Notes under the pieces: model-generated | The model's input: the letters and a program-made list of their open reading frames with translations, nothing else | Told to the model about the DNA's origin: nothing | Database searches by the model: none | Program-made: the position numbers and the translations under genes | Part shown: one piece after another, positions 18,020 through 27,081 of the stretch | How positions within the stretch are numbered: position 1 is the first letter of the stretch | Layout of the letters: each line of letters starts with the position of its first letter | NCBI RefSeq assembly: GCF_018835585.1 | Contig: NZ_JAHGVE010000023.1 | Span: 1 to 64,000 of the forward strand | From: Pelorhabdus rhamnosifermentans | GTDB lineage: Bacteria > Bacillota > Negativicutes > UMGS1260 | Direction of reading: 5' to 3' | DNA length: 64,000 nt

Positions 18020-19360
18020 ATGAATTTAATTGAATTGGATTTAGAACATATCTGGCATCCATGCTCACAAATGAAAGATTACGAAGAACTTCCCCCCATT
18101 ATTATTGATCATGCCAAAGGAATGTATCTGTATGATATTCATGGCAAGCGTTATGTTGATGTTGTCAGTTCTTGGTGGTGTAATCTATTGGGACACTGTA
18201 ACGAACGTATTAACACAGCTGTGAAAAAACAGATCGACAAATTGGAACATGTTATATTCGCTAATTTTTCTCATGTTCCCGCTATTACTCTGTGCGATCG
18301 GTTGGTGCAGGTTCTCCCTGCGGGACTTACTAAATTTTCTTTTACCGATAACGGGTCTTCAGCAGTTGAAGCCGCTATGAAAATGAGTTTTCAGTATCAT
18401 TATCAGACAGGCAATAGGCAGAAAAAAAAGTTTATGTCCCTGACCAATGCGTATCATGGTGAAACGGTAGGTGCTTTGTCTGTGGGTGGTGTTGATTTGT
18501 ATTCCGAGATTTTTAAGCCGATGCTGCTTGATATGATTCATGTGGACGGGCCGGATTGTTATCGATGCCCCTATGGCAAGCAACGTGAAAGCTGCAATGC
18601 TGAGTGCTTTGAGGCAGCTGAGAAATGTTTTGCGCAATATGGACATGAGACTTGTGCCTTTTTGGTTGAACCGCTTGTACAGGGGGCAGCAGGCATGAAA
18701 ATCTATCCGCCCATTTATCTCAAAAAACTTCGCCAAGCTTGTAATCAGCATAACGTTCATCTAATTGACGATGAAATTGCCATGGGTTTTGGCCGAACAG
18801 GCAAAATGTTTGCCTGTGACTATGCAGAAATTTCACCTGACATCATGTGTCTTTCCAAAGGGCTGACAGGCGGCTATTTGCCAATGGCATTGGTCGTAAC
18901 GACCCAAACGATGTATGATGCATTTTATGCAGATTACGGTACGCATAAAGCGTTTATGCATAGCCATACTTATAGTGGTAATCCCTTGGCTTGCTCAGCG
19001 GCTGTTGAAGTTTTGGCCATTATGCAGGAAGAAGGCATTTTAACGAAGGCCAATCAAAACGCCGTGTATTTTACTCAGTTGATCTGTGAGAAGTTAAAGG
19101 ACTATAAGTATGTTGGCGATATCCGCTCGATTGGCCTCATTAATGCCATTGAGTTGGTAGAAGACAAAGAAACGAAGCGCTCCTTTGATGGAAAACGCAG
19201 AATAGGCTACCAGATTTATAAAAAGGCTCTGGACAAAGGCGTTGTCCTCAGACCGATAGGAGATGTGCTGTATTTTAATCCTCCATTGACGATTAGCCGT
19301 ACAGATATGGATTTTGTGGTACAAGTATGTGCGGACTCCATTCAGGAAATTTTAGGCTGA
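18020..19360 (+). CDS. bioA: Adenosylmethionine-8-amino-7-oxononanoate aminotransferase
   Basis: PLP aminotransferase converting 8-amino-7-oxononanoate to 7,8-diaminononanoate. It is 446 aa: HIWHPCSQMKDYEE at the N terminus, VVSSWWCNLLGH, DNGSSAVEAAMKMSFQYH, DDEIAMGFGRTGKMFA, and the PLP lysine in CLSKGLTGGYLPMALV (residue about 280). An insert with CYRCPYGKQRESCNAEC is typical of Firmicute BioA. AAGGAGG precedes ATG 18020. No bioB is in the window. Confidence 0.94.
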   Translation: MNLIELDLEHIWHPCSQMKDYEELPPIIIDHAKGMYLYDIHGKRYVDVVSSWWCNLLGHCNERINTAVKKQIDKLEHVIFANFSHVPAITLCDRLVQVLPAGLTKFSFTDNGSSAVEAAMKMSFQYHYQTGNRQKKKFMSLTNAYHGETVGALSVGGVDLYSEIFKPMLLDMIHVDGPDCYRCPYGKQRESCNAECFEAAEKCFAQYGHETCAFLVEPLVQGAAGMKIYPPIYLKKLRQACNQHNVHLIDDEIAMGFGRTGKMFACDYAEISPDIMCLSKGLTGGYLPMALVVTTQTMYDAFYADYGTHKAFMHSHTYSGNPLACSAAVEVLAIMQEEGILTKANQNAVYFTQLICEKLKDYKYVGDIRSIGLINAIELVEDKETKRSFDGKRRIGYQIYKKALDKGVVLRPIGDVLYFNPPLTISRTDMDFVVQVCADSIQEILG

Positions 19361-19386
19361 TTCATGCTAATCATATAATATTTAAC

Positions 19387-19432
19387 AAAAAATCCTGCAA
19401 AAAGCTCTTCAAGACATTTTGCAGGATTTTTT
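19387..19432 (+). terminator. Terminator after bioA
   Basis: AAAAATCCTGCAAAA pairs with TTTTGCAGGATTTTTT across a 14-nt loop and ends in a T run. Confidence 0.85.
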
Positions 19433-19488
19433 GCATTTTTGGGGTAATTGTTTTAAGGTAGATAAAGGATGAAACAGGGAGGGTAAAT

Positions 19489-20322
19489 ATGAAACTAACC
19501 GTTTTAGTTGATAATCATACGCTGATTGATAGATATTTTCAGGGCGAGCCCGGTGTATCGTATTTCATTGAGTGTGATGATAGAAAATACTTATTTGATA
19601 CAGGATATTCGGGTATATTCCTGAGAAATGCCATTAAAATGGGTATTGATTTATTAACGTTAGATGGGGTAGTTATTTCACACGGGCACAATGATCACAC
19701 ATGGGGACTCAACGAATTAGTTAAACTATATTCTGAGGCAATAGCTGAAGGGCATCGATGTAAAAAACCTACCGTCATAGCTCATCCAGATGCATTTTTA
19801 GATAAGAATGTGGACGGGCTTGATGTGGGGTCCATGTTTTCTAGCAATCAATTAAAGAAGTCGTTTTCATTAGAGCTTGGGAAACAGTCTCTATGGCTTA
19901 CTGATAGACTCCTGTTTTTGGGCGAAATCGAAAGAACTAATGCGTTTGAGGCAAGAACCCCAATAGGTAAAACACTGCGGGATGGCATTTGGGAAGATGA
20001 CTTTGTACTGGATGATTCTGCACTGGTGTATCGGTCTAATCAGGGATTGATTATCATCACAGGATGTTCTCATGCGGGAATTTGCAATATGATTGAATAT
20101 GCTAAAAAGATATGTCATGAGGAAAGAGTCTATGATGTTATTGGCGGTTTTCACCTGTTAAATCCCTCCCAAGATAAATTAAGTAATACCGTTGAATATC
20201 TTGCAAAATGCCAGCCTCACGCTATTTATGCCTGCCATTGTACTGATTTATATTCAAAAATAAGTTTAGCTCAAGCTATGAATGTTAAAGAGATTGGTGT
20301 AGGATTAGTATTGGAATATTAA
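19489..20322 (+). CDS. MBL-fold metallohydrolase (COG1237-like)
   Basis: A 277-aa metallo-beta-lactamase-fold protein with the metal-binding HGHNDH motif (SHGHNDHTWG near residue 63), GCSHAGICNM near residue 193, and GGFHL and ACHCTD near the C terminus. The layout fits the COG1237 group, which includes dihydropterin-related enzymes, but the substrate is unknown. GGGAGGG precedes ATG 19489. It starts a run with the FliG-like gene and thiM/thiE, though the gaps leave co-transcription uncertain. Confidence 0.8.
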   Translation: MKLTVLVDNHTLIDRYFQGEPGVSYFIECDDRKYLFDTGYSGIFLRNAIKMGIDLLTLDGVVISHGHNDHTWGLNELVKLYSEAIAEGHRCKKPTVIAHPDAFLDKNVDGLDVGSMFSSNQLKKSFSLELGKQSLWLTDRLLFLGEIERTNAFEARTPIGKTLRDGIWEDDFVLDDSALVYRSNQGLIIITGCSHAGICNMIEYAKKICHEERVYDVIGGFHLLNPSQDKLSNTVEYLAKCQPHAIYACHCTDLYSKISLAQAMNVKEIGVGLVLEY

Positions 20323-20389
20323 TGCATGAGGTTGCTAATCGAAAAAATACTGGTAAGGGATTTGAACACTTATAAGGGAGGTACTTCGG

Positions 20390-20683
20390 TTGAATGCACT
20401 GCAAAAGGTAGCGGCTTTTCTTTTTATCATTGGTTTGGAAAAAGGTAAAAAGATTATGGCCTTAATGGATAGTGATGAACTAAAAAATGTGCTTGCTGAG
20501 TTTGGCAAACTGCAGAGACTTTCGCAAAAAATGCAAGAAGGCATTTGGCATGAGTTTGAGCAACAGGGCTATGAAGAAGGGATGAATCCCGTGGAGACAC
20601 TCTTTGTCTGTAGGCAATTCTTTAATGGCAGCAAAATGAGTGATATGGACAAAAGAAAAACTATCTTATCGAGATTTCACTAG
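20390..20683 (+). CDS. Small protein with FliG N-terminal-like domain
   Basis: A 97-aa protein. Residues about 6-40 (KVAAFLFIIGLEKGKKIMAL then MDSDELKNVLAEFGKL) resemble the first helices of flagellar motor switch protein FliG, where KAA-ALL-LG-E-A precedes L-E-I. Only this piece is present; there are no middle or C-terminal FliG domains. TTG 20390 is the chosen start because GGGAGG lies 9 nt upstream. It sits between an MBL hydrolase and thiM, away from flagellar genes. Function unknown. Confidence 0.6.
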   Translation: MNALQKVAAFLFIIGLEKGKKIMALMDSDELKNVLAEFGKLQRLSQKMQEGIWHEFEQQGYEEGMNPVETLFVCRQFFNGSKMSDMDKRKTILSRFH

Positions 20684-20709
20684 AATAAAAATACTTGGAG
20701 GCATAGGAA

Positions 20710-21534
20710 ATGGAAATATTGCCAGAAATAGTGAATCTACTCTTAGAAATTAAAGAGAAAAAACCGTTAGTGCATCATATTACAAATTATGTGACAGTCA
20801 ATGATTGTGCTAACATGACCTTGGCAATCGGTGCATCTCCTGTTATGGCTGATGATATTGGCGAGGTGGAAGAAATGGTTTCTTTTGCTTCTTCCTTGGT
20901 TATTAATATAGGGACTCTAAATGCCCGCAATATTGAGTCAATGATAGTTGCAGGTAAAAGGGCGCGAGAAAAAAGGATTCCCATTGTTTTTGATCCAGTA
21001 GGAGTGGGAGCTACAAAATTACGCACAACTACGGCCAAACGAATTATCGAAGAAGTTTGTCCTACAGTCATTCGGGGCAATATGTCAGAGATCAAGATTT
21101 TAGCAGGTATGGATGCTGATATCAAAGGTGTTGATTCGGTTTCTGGTGAAGAGGATAGCGAAAAGGTGGCGCAACAGCTAGCTCAAAAACTTGATTGTGT
21201 AATCGCTATCACAGGTAAGCGAGATATTATTGCGCAAGGAGATAGAATTTGTCGCATTGATAATGGTCATGTGATCTTATCGCAGGTAACAGGTACAGGA
21301 TGTATGGCGACTTCTTTGATTGCCTGCTTTTGCGGGATAGCACCCGATCCATTTATTGGGGCGGCCGCCGGCGTGACGGTCATGGGCTTGGCCGGGGAGT
21401 TAGCAAAAAAGTCCTTGCAGTCAGGAGAAGGTATTGGGATCTTCAGAGTCCGATTGTTTGATGCTGTTTGGTCCATGACTGAAGAAGACATACGAAAAGG
21501 GGGTCGCGTTATTTATGAGCAAAAGTCCCATTAA
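20710..21534 (+). CDS. thiM: Hydroxyethylthiazole kinase
   Basis: Phosphorylates 4-methyl-5-(2-hydroxyethyl)thiazole for thiamin salvage. It is 274 aa with PLVHHITNYVTVNDCANMTLA, GASPVMADD, FDPVGVGATKLRT, RGNMSEI, and the ATP/anion-hole motif VTGTGCMATSLIACF near residue 195. TTGGAGG precedes ATG 20710. It overlaps thiE by 20 bp. I looked for a TPP riboswitch upstream and found none. Confidence 0.95.
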   Translation: MEILPEIVNLLLEIKEKKPLVHHITNYVTVNDCANMTLAIGASPVMADDIGEVEEMVSFASSLVINIGTLNARNIESMIVAGKRAREKRIPIVFDPVGVGATKLRTTTAKRIIEEVCPTVIRGNMSEIKILAGMDADIKGVDSVSGEEDSEKVAQQLAQKLDCVIAITGKRDIIAQGDRICRIDNGHVILSQVTGTGCMATSLIACFCGIAPDPFIGAAAGVTVMGLAGELAKKSLQSGEGIGIFRVRLFDAVWSMTEEDIRKGGRVIYEQKSH

Positions 21535-22132
21535 CTATTCGTTATATTTAGTAACAGATAGAGATTTGTTGTACGGGAAAGATATTGTGGCAACAGTGGA
21601 ACAAGCTATTTTAGGCGGCGTTACGATAGTGCAAATTCGGGAAAAGAGTTTATCCACGCGAGAATTCTTTCAATGTGCTTTATTGTTAAAAGGTATTACT
21701 GCAAAATATGGTGTTTCTTTTATAGTGAATGATCGAACTGATATTGCTTTAGCTATCGATGCCGACGGCCTTCATATCGGGCAGGATGATATGCCTTTGT
21801 CGGTGGCAAGAAGGTTACTTGGACCTAATAAAATAATTGGTGTATCTGCAGCTACGCTCAAGCAGGCTTTAACGGCTCAAGCGGGCGGTGCAGATTACTT
21901 GGGAGTAGGAGCAGTATTTCCTACGACAACAAAAGATGATGCAAGTAATGTAAGTTTGCAAATGTTACAAGAAATAAAGAGACAAGTAAATATTCCTGTT
22001 GTGGCTATTGGCGGGATTAATGAGAACAATATTAGTAAGGTAATGGCAACAGGAGTAGATGGTGCCGCAGTGGTATCCGCTATTGTTGCCGCTCGTGATC
22101 CCTATGGGTCTGCAAGAAAACTTCGCCAATGA
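21515..22132 (+). CDS. thiE: Thiamine-phosphate synthase
   Basis: Joins HMP-PP and thiazole phosphate to form thiamin phosphate. It is 205 aa, a TIM barrel with LYLVTDRDL, VQIREKSLSTREF, VNDRTDIALAIDADGLHIGQ, GADYLGVGAVFPTTTKDD and VVAIGGINENN, all family motifs. It is coupled to thiM by overlap; the two make a salvage route rather than a full thiamin pathway. Confidence 0.95.
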   Translation: MSKSPINYSLYLVTDRDLLYGKDIVATVEQAILGGVTIVQIREKSLSTREFFQCALLLKGITAKYGVSFIVNDRTDIALAIDADGLHIGQDDMPLSVARRLLGPNKIIGVSAATLKQALTAQAGGADYLGVGAVFPTTTKDDASNVSLQMLQEIKRQVNIPVVAIGGINENNISKVMATGVDGAAVVSAIVAARDPYGSARKLRQ

Positions 22133-22137
22133 AATAT

Positions 22138-22173
22138 ACCGCTATTTTTCTAATTCTAGATAAATAGCGGTTT
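22138..22173 (+). terminator. Terminator after thiE
   Basis: ACCGCTATTT pairs with AAATAGCGGT and is followed by TTTCG. The roughly 240 bp after it, up to the riboswitch, is AT-rich with no gene that I can support. Confidence 0.7.
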
Positions 22174-22417
22174 CGTATTGTTTAGACCTGCAATTTACTT
22201 ATAGAGATTATAAAATTGCAGTTGTTTAGTATATTTAAGTATTTTATCCATTTTGCAGGGGATTTTAAGTTCTTTGTTGTATTATACCTTAAAATACCTT
22301 GTGTATTTTTTTTGTGTTTTATACAAGTATTTTAAATATTATGTGTTGCATTATTATTTGGAGAAGAGGTGAACAAAGAAGTGCGAGGTGTCATCAGTTA
22401 ACAAGATTCATTTTATA

Positions 22418-22545
22418 TTGAGCAAACTTATTGAAAAATAGGGACGCAAAGCAATGGGTCTAAAGGCAACATGCCTATGACTGCCAGGCTACCAACGAAA
22501 AAGTATTGTTGTGGAAGGCAGGCCGAGTGCTTGTTTTTTTTTGAT
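22418..22545 (+). promoter_or_regulatory. c-di-GMP-I (GEMM-I) riboswitch with expression platform
   Basis: The class I signature is present: a GNRA-capped stem (ACTTATTGAAAAATAG), then GGGACGCAAAGC, GGGTCTAAAG, and ATGACTGCCAGGCTACC. Downstream, TTGTTGTGGAAGGCAG can pair with the 3' part of the aptamer (CTGCC...CCAAC) and is followed by GCCGAGTGCTTG and nine T. This suggests a c-di-GMP-dependent terminator switch. The next gene is a chemoreceptor, a common GEMM target. Confidence 0.88.
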
Positions 22546-22573
22546 CATGTTAATTTAAAGGAGTATGTTGAGC

Positions 22574-24604
22574 GTGAAAATCAAAAGTATTCAAATTAAG
22601 TTATTAATGATTTTAGTTCCGTTATTTTTGGTGTTCTTGGGACTATTATCACTGAGTAGCTATTATTTTTCCAAGCAATCATTAACTGCCAGTGTCAATG
22701 AAACGGCTATGGCTGTAGGAACGGACTATGCCAATCGGGTGCAAGATGATATCGAAGTTTTGCTGGCTCGCCTAGATGGCGTGGCAAATCATCCTGCTTT
22801 ACGTATAGGCAGTGATAAAGCTCAAATTATGCAAGTTCTACAAGAGGTAAAACAAGCTAATAATGGATTTGACGCACTCATTTTTATTGCTCCTGATGGT
22901 ATGGGCGTGACTAGTGAAGGAACTATGGCGAATTATGGGGATCGGGATTATTTTAAACAAGCTGTATCCACCAAAAAGGCCGTTGTATCTAATCCTCTTC
23001 TGTCAAAATCAACAGGGAAACTGTCCGTGATGTTAGCTGTACCTGTGATGAACAATGGACAAATGACAGGTGTAACTATCGGCACGGTTTCATTGGAACG
23101 GCTCACGAATATGATAGGGGATCTAAAATTTCTTGAGACAGGTTATGGCCAGATTTCCGATGCCTCTGGTATGATCATTGCTCATCCCAAGCAGCCTGAA
23201 CTTGTCGGAAAGTTAAATTTAATTGATAAAAAAATCAATTCTGAGTTGAATTTGCAACAAACGGAATTGGATGATCAACTAATTCAATTAATTAAGACGA
23301 GTCAGACAGGCAAACAAGTGAAAGGCAACTATACATTCGTTGATGGTATAGCAAGAGTTGCCGTAGCTACTCCAATCAATTTACCTGGCGGACAGCGCTG
23401 GGTCATGATGGTAGCGGCACCGCAGCAGGAAGCTACGCGTGCCACGAGTCATTTAGCATGGCTGATGCTAGGAATTTCCTTGGTATGTTTACTGTTGGCG
23501 GCAGGATCCATTGTGATTTTGGCAAAACGTTTTGCAGCTCCGATTACTCGACTGCGCGATGAGTGCTTGCTTTTAGCACAAGGCGATTTGCGTGAAAGAA
23601 AAATGCATATTACATCAGTGGATGAAATAGGCCAATTGGCACAAGGGTTTCGGGCTATGCAGAGAAATTTACGAGATCTTGTGGCAAAAATGAGTGCTCA
23701 ATCAGAACATTTGGCGGCATCAAGCGAAGAATTGACAGCAAGTTCAGATCAATCGTCTCAGGCTGTTAATCAAGTCGCCGCTTCGATTACAGAAGTTGCG
23801 GCCGGAGCTAGCGAACAATTGGTGGTTGCCAATGAAACTGCTAGTGTAGTGGAAAAAATGACTGCTCATATTCAGCATGTTGCGGCAACAAGCAGTCAGG
23901 TAGCCGATCGTTCGGAGCAAGCTGCTGATAAAGCTGGTCAAGGCAGTGAATCTGTTAATGAAGCAGTAAACCAGATGGCACAAATTGAAGAAACCGTGAA
24001 TACTTCGGCGAAGGTCGTAGCGGAACTTGGCGAAAAATCAAAAGAAATTGGTCAAATTGTAGCTACGATTTCCGGAATTGCCGGACAGACGAACTTGTTA
24101 GCGTTAAATGCTGCTATCGAAGCGGCACGTGCCGGTGAACAAGGCAAAGGTTTTGCCGTCGTGGCTGAAGAAGTCCGCAAATTAGCTGAGCAGTCACAAG
24201 CCGCCACAGAACAGATTTCATCTCTGATCGGTGGGATACAGGGAGAGACGGATAAAGCGGTTGCATCTATGGATGCCGGAACTCGGGAAGTCAAACGTGG
24301 AGCAGAAGTGGTCAATTTCGCTGGTCAGGCCTTCCAGGAAATTGTGACGCTCGTAGCGCAAGTATCTGAGCAGGTTAAGGAAAATTCTGCAGCTATTAAT
24401 GAATTGGCAACAGCAAGTGAGAAAATTGTAAAAACAGTAGAAAAAATTGATCGGTTAAGTAAAAAAGCAGCGGGAGAAGCACAAACCGTATCGGCGGCTA
24501 CTGAGGAACAATCAGCAGCTATGGAAGAAATTGCTTCATCTAGCCAAAGTTTAGCGAATCTTGCCATAGAGTTGCAAGAAGCAATTCGCAAATTTAGTAT
24601 TTAA
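22574..24604 (+). CDS. Methyl-accepting chemotaxis protein with dCache sensor
   Basis: A chemoreceptor of about 676 aa: a membrane segment at residues about 8-32, a periplasmic/extracellular double-Cache region (about 35-285) containing the [15 protein letters not shown] segment, a second membrane segment near 298-320, HAMP, and the signalling hairpin with [20 protein letters not shown] and [21 protein letters not shown] 22574 suits the AAAGGAG site (22557-22563); ATG 22565 is too close to it. Its expression is probably c-di-GMP-dependent through the riboswitch upstream. Ligand unknown. Confidence 0.92.
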   Translation: MKIKSIQIKLLMILVPLFLVFLGLLSLSSYYFSKQSLTASVNETAMAVGTDYANRVQDDIEVLLARLDGVANHPALRIGSDKAQIMQVLQEVKQANNGFDALIFIAPDGMGVTSEGTMANYGDRDYFKQAVSTKKAVVSNPLLSKSTGKLSVMLAVPVMNNGQMTGVTIGTVSLERLTNMIGDLKFLETGYGQISDASGMIIAHPKQPELVGKLNLIDKKINSELNLQQTELDDQLIQLIKTSQTGKQVKGNYTFVDGIARVAVATPINLPGGQRWVMMVAAPQQEATRATSHLAWLMLGISLVCLLLAAGSIVILAKRFAAPITRLRDECLLLAQGDLRERKMHITSVDEIGQLAQGFRAMQRNLRDLVAKMSAQSEHLAASSEELTASSDQSSQAVNQVAASITEVAAGASEQLVVANETASVVEKMTAHIQHVAATSSQVADRSEQAADKAGQGSESVNEAVNQMAQIEETVNTSAKVVAELGEKSKEIGQIVATISGIAGQTNLLALNAAIEAARAGEQGKGFAVVAEEVRKLAEQSQAATEQISSLIGGIQGETDKAVASMDAGTREVKRGAEVVNFAGQAFQEIVTLVAQVSEQVKENSAAINELATASEKIVKTVEKIDRLSKKAAGEAQTVSAATEEQSAAMEEIASSSQSLANLAIELQEAIRKFSI

Positions 24605-24615
24605 GTGCTGATAGA

Positions 24616-24656
24616 AAATAGTCCTTGTCCACAAAAATGGATAAGGACTATTTTTA
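24616..24656 (+). terminator. Terminator after chemoreceptor gene
   Basis: AAAATAGTCCTTGTCC pairs with GGATAAGGACTATTTTT, followed by more T. Confidence 0.85.
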
Positions 24657-24693
24657 TTGACAAGCAGGGTCAGAGAAAGCTATAGTAATTATA

Positions 24694-24709
24694 TACTACA
24701 TTTGTAATC
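24694..24709 (+). promoter_or_regulatory. BlaI operator before blaI-blaR1
   Basis: TACTACATTTGTAATC matches the BlaI/MecI operator core TACA-N-TGTA (consensus TACTACATATGTAGTA-like). It lies just upstream of the blaI ribosome-binding site, consistent with autorepression. Two further copies precede the beta-lactamase gene. Confidence 0.85.
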
Positions 24710-24725
24710 CTAGGAAGTGAAATTC

Positions 24726-25100
24726 ATGAAAAAATTACCACAAATCTCTGATACGGAATGGCAAGTCATGAAAATATTATGGTCTAGCGCACCCATTACC
24801 GCTAATGAAGTTATTAAGAAATTTGATGGCGTTATGTCGTGGAAACCAAAGACAATTAAAACGCTGCTTGGGCGACTGGTCAAGAAACAGGCCATTGCGT
24901 TTAATAAGGATGGCCGGACATACGTTTATTACCCTCTCGTCGCAGAGGATGAGTGTGTAAAAGCGGAAAGTCAGTCTTTTTTAGAAAAGGTATTTTCTGG
25001 TGCCTTAAATGTGATGTTTGCTAATTTTCTGGAAGAAAAAGAATTATCAAGAGAAGAGATAGAGGAATTAAAGCGTATTCTAGATCAAAAGAAAAAATAA
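24726..25100 (+). CDS. blaI: BlaI/MecI-family repressor
   Basis: A 124-aa winged-helix repressor: ISDTEWQVMKILWSSAPITA at the N terminus, TIKTLLGRLVKKQA as the recognition region, and a C-terminal dimerisation domain that is cleaved on induction in this family. ATG 24726 follows AGGAAGTG; GTG 24717 lies within that site. It is followed 13 bp later by blaR1. It binds the three BlaI boxes in the region (inference from motif match). Confidence 0.93.
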   Translation: MKKLPQISDTEWQVMKILWSSAPITANEVIKKFDGVMSWKPKTIKTLLGRLVKKQAIAFNKDGRTYVYYPLVAEDECVKAESQSFLEKVFSGALNVMFANFLEEKELSREEIEELKRILDQKKK

Positions 25101-25113
25101 GGGAGAGCTCTTC

Positions 25114-26916
25114 ATGGAACTGTATTCCTTTATTTCCTGGCTGCTATACTCTTCGCTCATGGGAAGCATTCTTATAGGGTTGATCATAGTCGTTCGCTGG
25201 GTGTTTGCAAACAGGATGAGTGCTAATTGGCAGTACTTAATATGGTTTTTGTTGATTTTGAAATTATTAATTCCTTATGCGCCTGAAAGCTCTTTAAGCG
25301 TGTTCAACATTTTTAGTCATCTAACCATCCAGAACTTGGCCGGGGATTACTTTAAAACTCAGGATAATGAGAAGACAGACCAGAATACAGAGAAAAAGTC
25401 GTCGATGATAGTGAATATTACTGATGATTATTCCTTATCGGTAACCAGGAATTTCCTTAACTTTAGAGATGTCATTGTATTTTTTGTTTGGTTAATTGGG
25501 GTAATAAGTCTAACTGTTTACACGATTCATTTGACGATCAAGCAGAAATGTATTATAAAGAAAAGCCTCAGAGCAAATGATAGCTGCGTTATCAACTTGC
25601 TTGAGGAGTGTAAGCACACAATGAACATCAAGGATAATCCCGTACTCATTGAATCACCAGTAATTCGAAGTCCGATGGTTATGGGAGCAATCCGGCCGCA
25701 TATAGTACTTCCGACAGGCATTATCGGTCATTTAAGCCGGACGGAATTACGTTTCATTCTGTTGCATGAATTGGCCCATCTTCAACGTAGAGATCTTTAC
25801 ATCAATTGGATTATATCTTTTTTGCAAATTCTCCACTGGTTTAACCCCTTTATCTGGTATGCCTTTTATCAGATGCGACAGGATCGGGAATTAGCCTGTG
25901 ATGCCTATGTTCTTTCCACTCTAAAACCCGATGAATATAAAAGCTATGGTGCTGCGATTATCTCTTTTCTGGAAAAATACTCATCTTCTGCTTATGATTA
26001 CACGATAGCCGGGTTGGCAAACGGTAGCTCCCACATCAAGAAAAGGATGGTAATGATTGCCTCGTATAAGAAAGAGACTGCAGCGGGGGTTATCTGGGGA
26101 GTACTGCTGTTTTTACTTATGGGGTGTTTTGTGCTGACTAATGCGCAGGAAACATCCGGTGCAGCTCAAACAGGAAAATCATCGCAATTAAATCAAGGTA
26201 CTGCCTATGAAGATTTGAGCAACTATTTCCAGGGATACGACGGAACTTTCGTTTTACTTGACATGGAAAAAAACCACTATCAGGTATATAATGACGCCAA
26301 CAGTAAAAAACGTGTCTCTCCGAATTCAACGTATAAGATTATCAGTGCTTTAGTCGGTCTTGAGAACGGAGTTTTGACGGATGAAAATACTCAGTTAGAA
26401 TGGGACGGAACTGTTTACCCAATTGAACGCTGGAATAGGGATCAGACACTATCTTCCGCAATTATCTATTCTGTAAACTGGTATTTTCAGAAAGTCGATT
26501 CAATTGTGGGCAAAACTAGAATTGAGGACTATTTAAAACAAATTGGATATGGCAACGATGATCTTTCCGGTGACATTCATGATTTCTGGGTTGAATCTTC
26601 ATTGAAAATCTCCCCAATAGAACAGGTAGAAATGCTCAAAAATCTATATACTTATGAAATGCCCTTTGCTCGAAGAAACATTGACATCGTCAAAAAAGTA
26701 ATCAAATTGTCCGAACAGGACAAAGTAATTTTATATGGGAAGACTGGCACTGGAATTGTGAACGGTAATAGCATCAACGGATGGTTTGTGGGATATGTGG
26801 AAAGCGAAGGTAAAGTCTATATTTTCGCCACGAATATTCAAGGAAAAGAGCGAGCAGACGGGGCTAATGCCAGAAATATAACGTTATCCATTCTTAAAGA
26901 TAAAAATATTTTATAG
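25114..26916 (+). CDS. blaR1: BlaR1-type beta-lactam sensor and metalloprotease
   Basis: A 600-aa membrane sensor/protease. The N-terminal half has membrane segments (about 10-30, 38-52, 118-138, 326-346) and the M56 zinc protease motif HELAHLQRRD (near residue 225). The C-terminal extracellular part is a class D-like penicillin-sensor domain carrying STYK (the acylated serine), SVNW and KTGTG. All three sensor motifs are intact. With BlaI it forms a complete beta-lactam-responsive switch. Confidence 0.93.
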   Translation: MELYSFISWLLYSSLMGSILIGLIIVVRWVFANRMSANWQYLIWFLLILKLLIPYAPESSLSVFNIFSHLTIQNLAGDYFKTQDNEKTDQNTEKKSSMIVNITDDYSLSVTRNFLNFRDVIVFFVWLIGVISLTVYTIHLTIKQKCIIKKSLRANDSCVINLLEECKHTMNIKDNPVLIESPVIRSPMVMGAIRPHIVLPTGIIGHLSRTELRFILLHELAHLQRRDLYINWIISFLQILHWFNPFIWYAFYQMRQDRELACDAYVLSTLKPDEYKSYGAAIISFLEKYSSSAYDYTIAGLANGSSHIKKRMVMIASYKKETAAGVIWGVLLFLLMGCFVLTNAQETSGAAQTGKSSQLNQGTAYEDLSNYFQGYDGTFVLLDMEKNHYQVYNDANSKKRVSPNSTYKIISALVGLENGVLTDENTQLEWDGTVYPIERWNRDQTLSSAIIYSVNWYFQKVDSIVGKTRIEDYLKQIGYGNDDLSGDIHDFWVESSLKISPIEQVEMLKNLYTYEMPFARRNIDIVKKVIKLSEQDKVILYGKTGTGIVNGNSINGWFVGYVESEGKVYIFATNIQGKERADGANARNITLSILKDKNIL

Positions 26917-26930
26917 AATCATAAATGAGC

Positions 26931-26964
26931 AAAAAACGTGAGGATAATTGCCTCACGTTTTTTC
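26931..26964 (+). terminator. Terminator after blaR1
   Basis: AAAAAACGTGAGG pairs with CCTCACGTTTTTT across a short loop. Confidence 0.85.
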
Positions 26965-26988
26965 TTCCTTATTATAAGTTTTTGTCTA

Positions 26989-27048
26989 TTGACAATTATA
27001 GATTACGAATGTAATATTTAATATAGACTACATTTGTAATCTATATTA
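26989..27048 (+). promoter_or_regulatory. Promoter with two BlaI operators before the beta-lactamase
   Basis: TTGACA (26989-26994), 17 bp, then TAATAT (27012-27017) form the promoter. GATTACGAATGTAATA (27001-27016) covers the spacer and -10. GACTACATTTGTAATC (27026-27041) lies at the transcription start inside a longer 15-bp-arm inverted repeat (27018-27048). Both match the box before blaI, so BlaI should repress this gene tightly. Confidence 0.85.
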
Positions 27049-27081
27049 AATGGTTGTGGCAAAAGGAGGACGTAGAATTTT

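Noticed and set aside
20323-20710. TPP riboswitch before thiM
   Set aside because: No CTGAGA or ACCTGA-type conserved segments are visible upstream of the thiamin genes.
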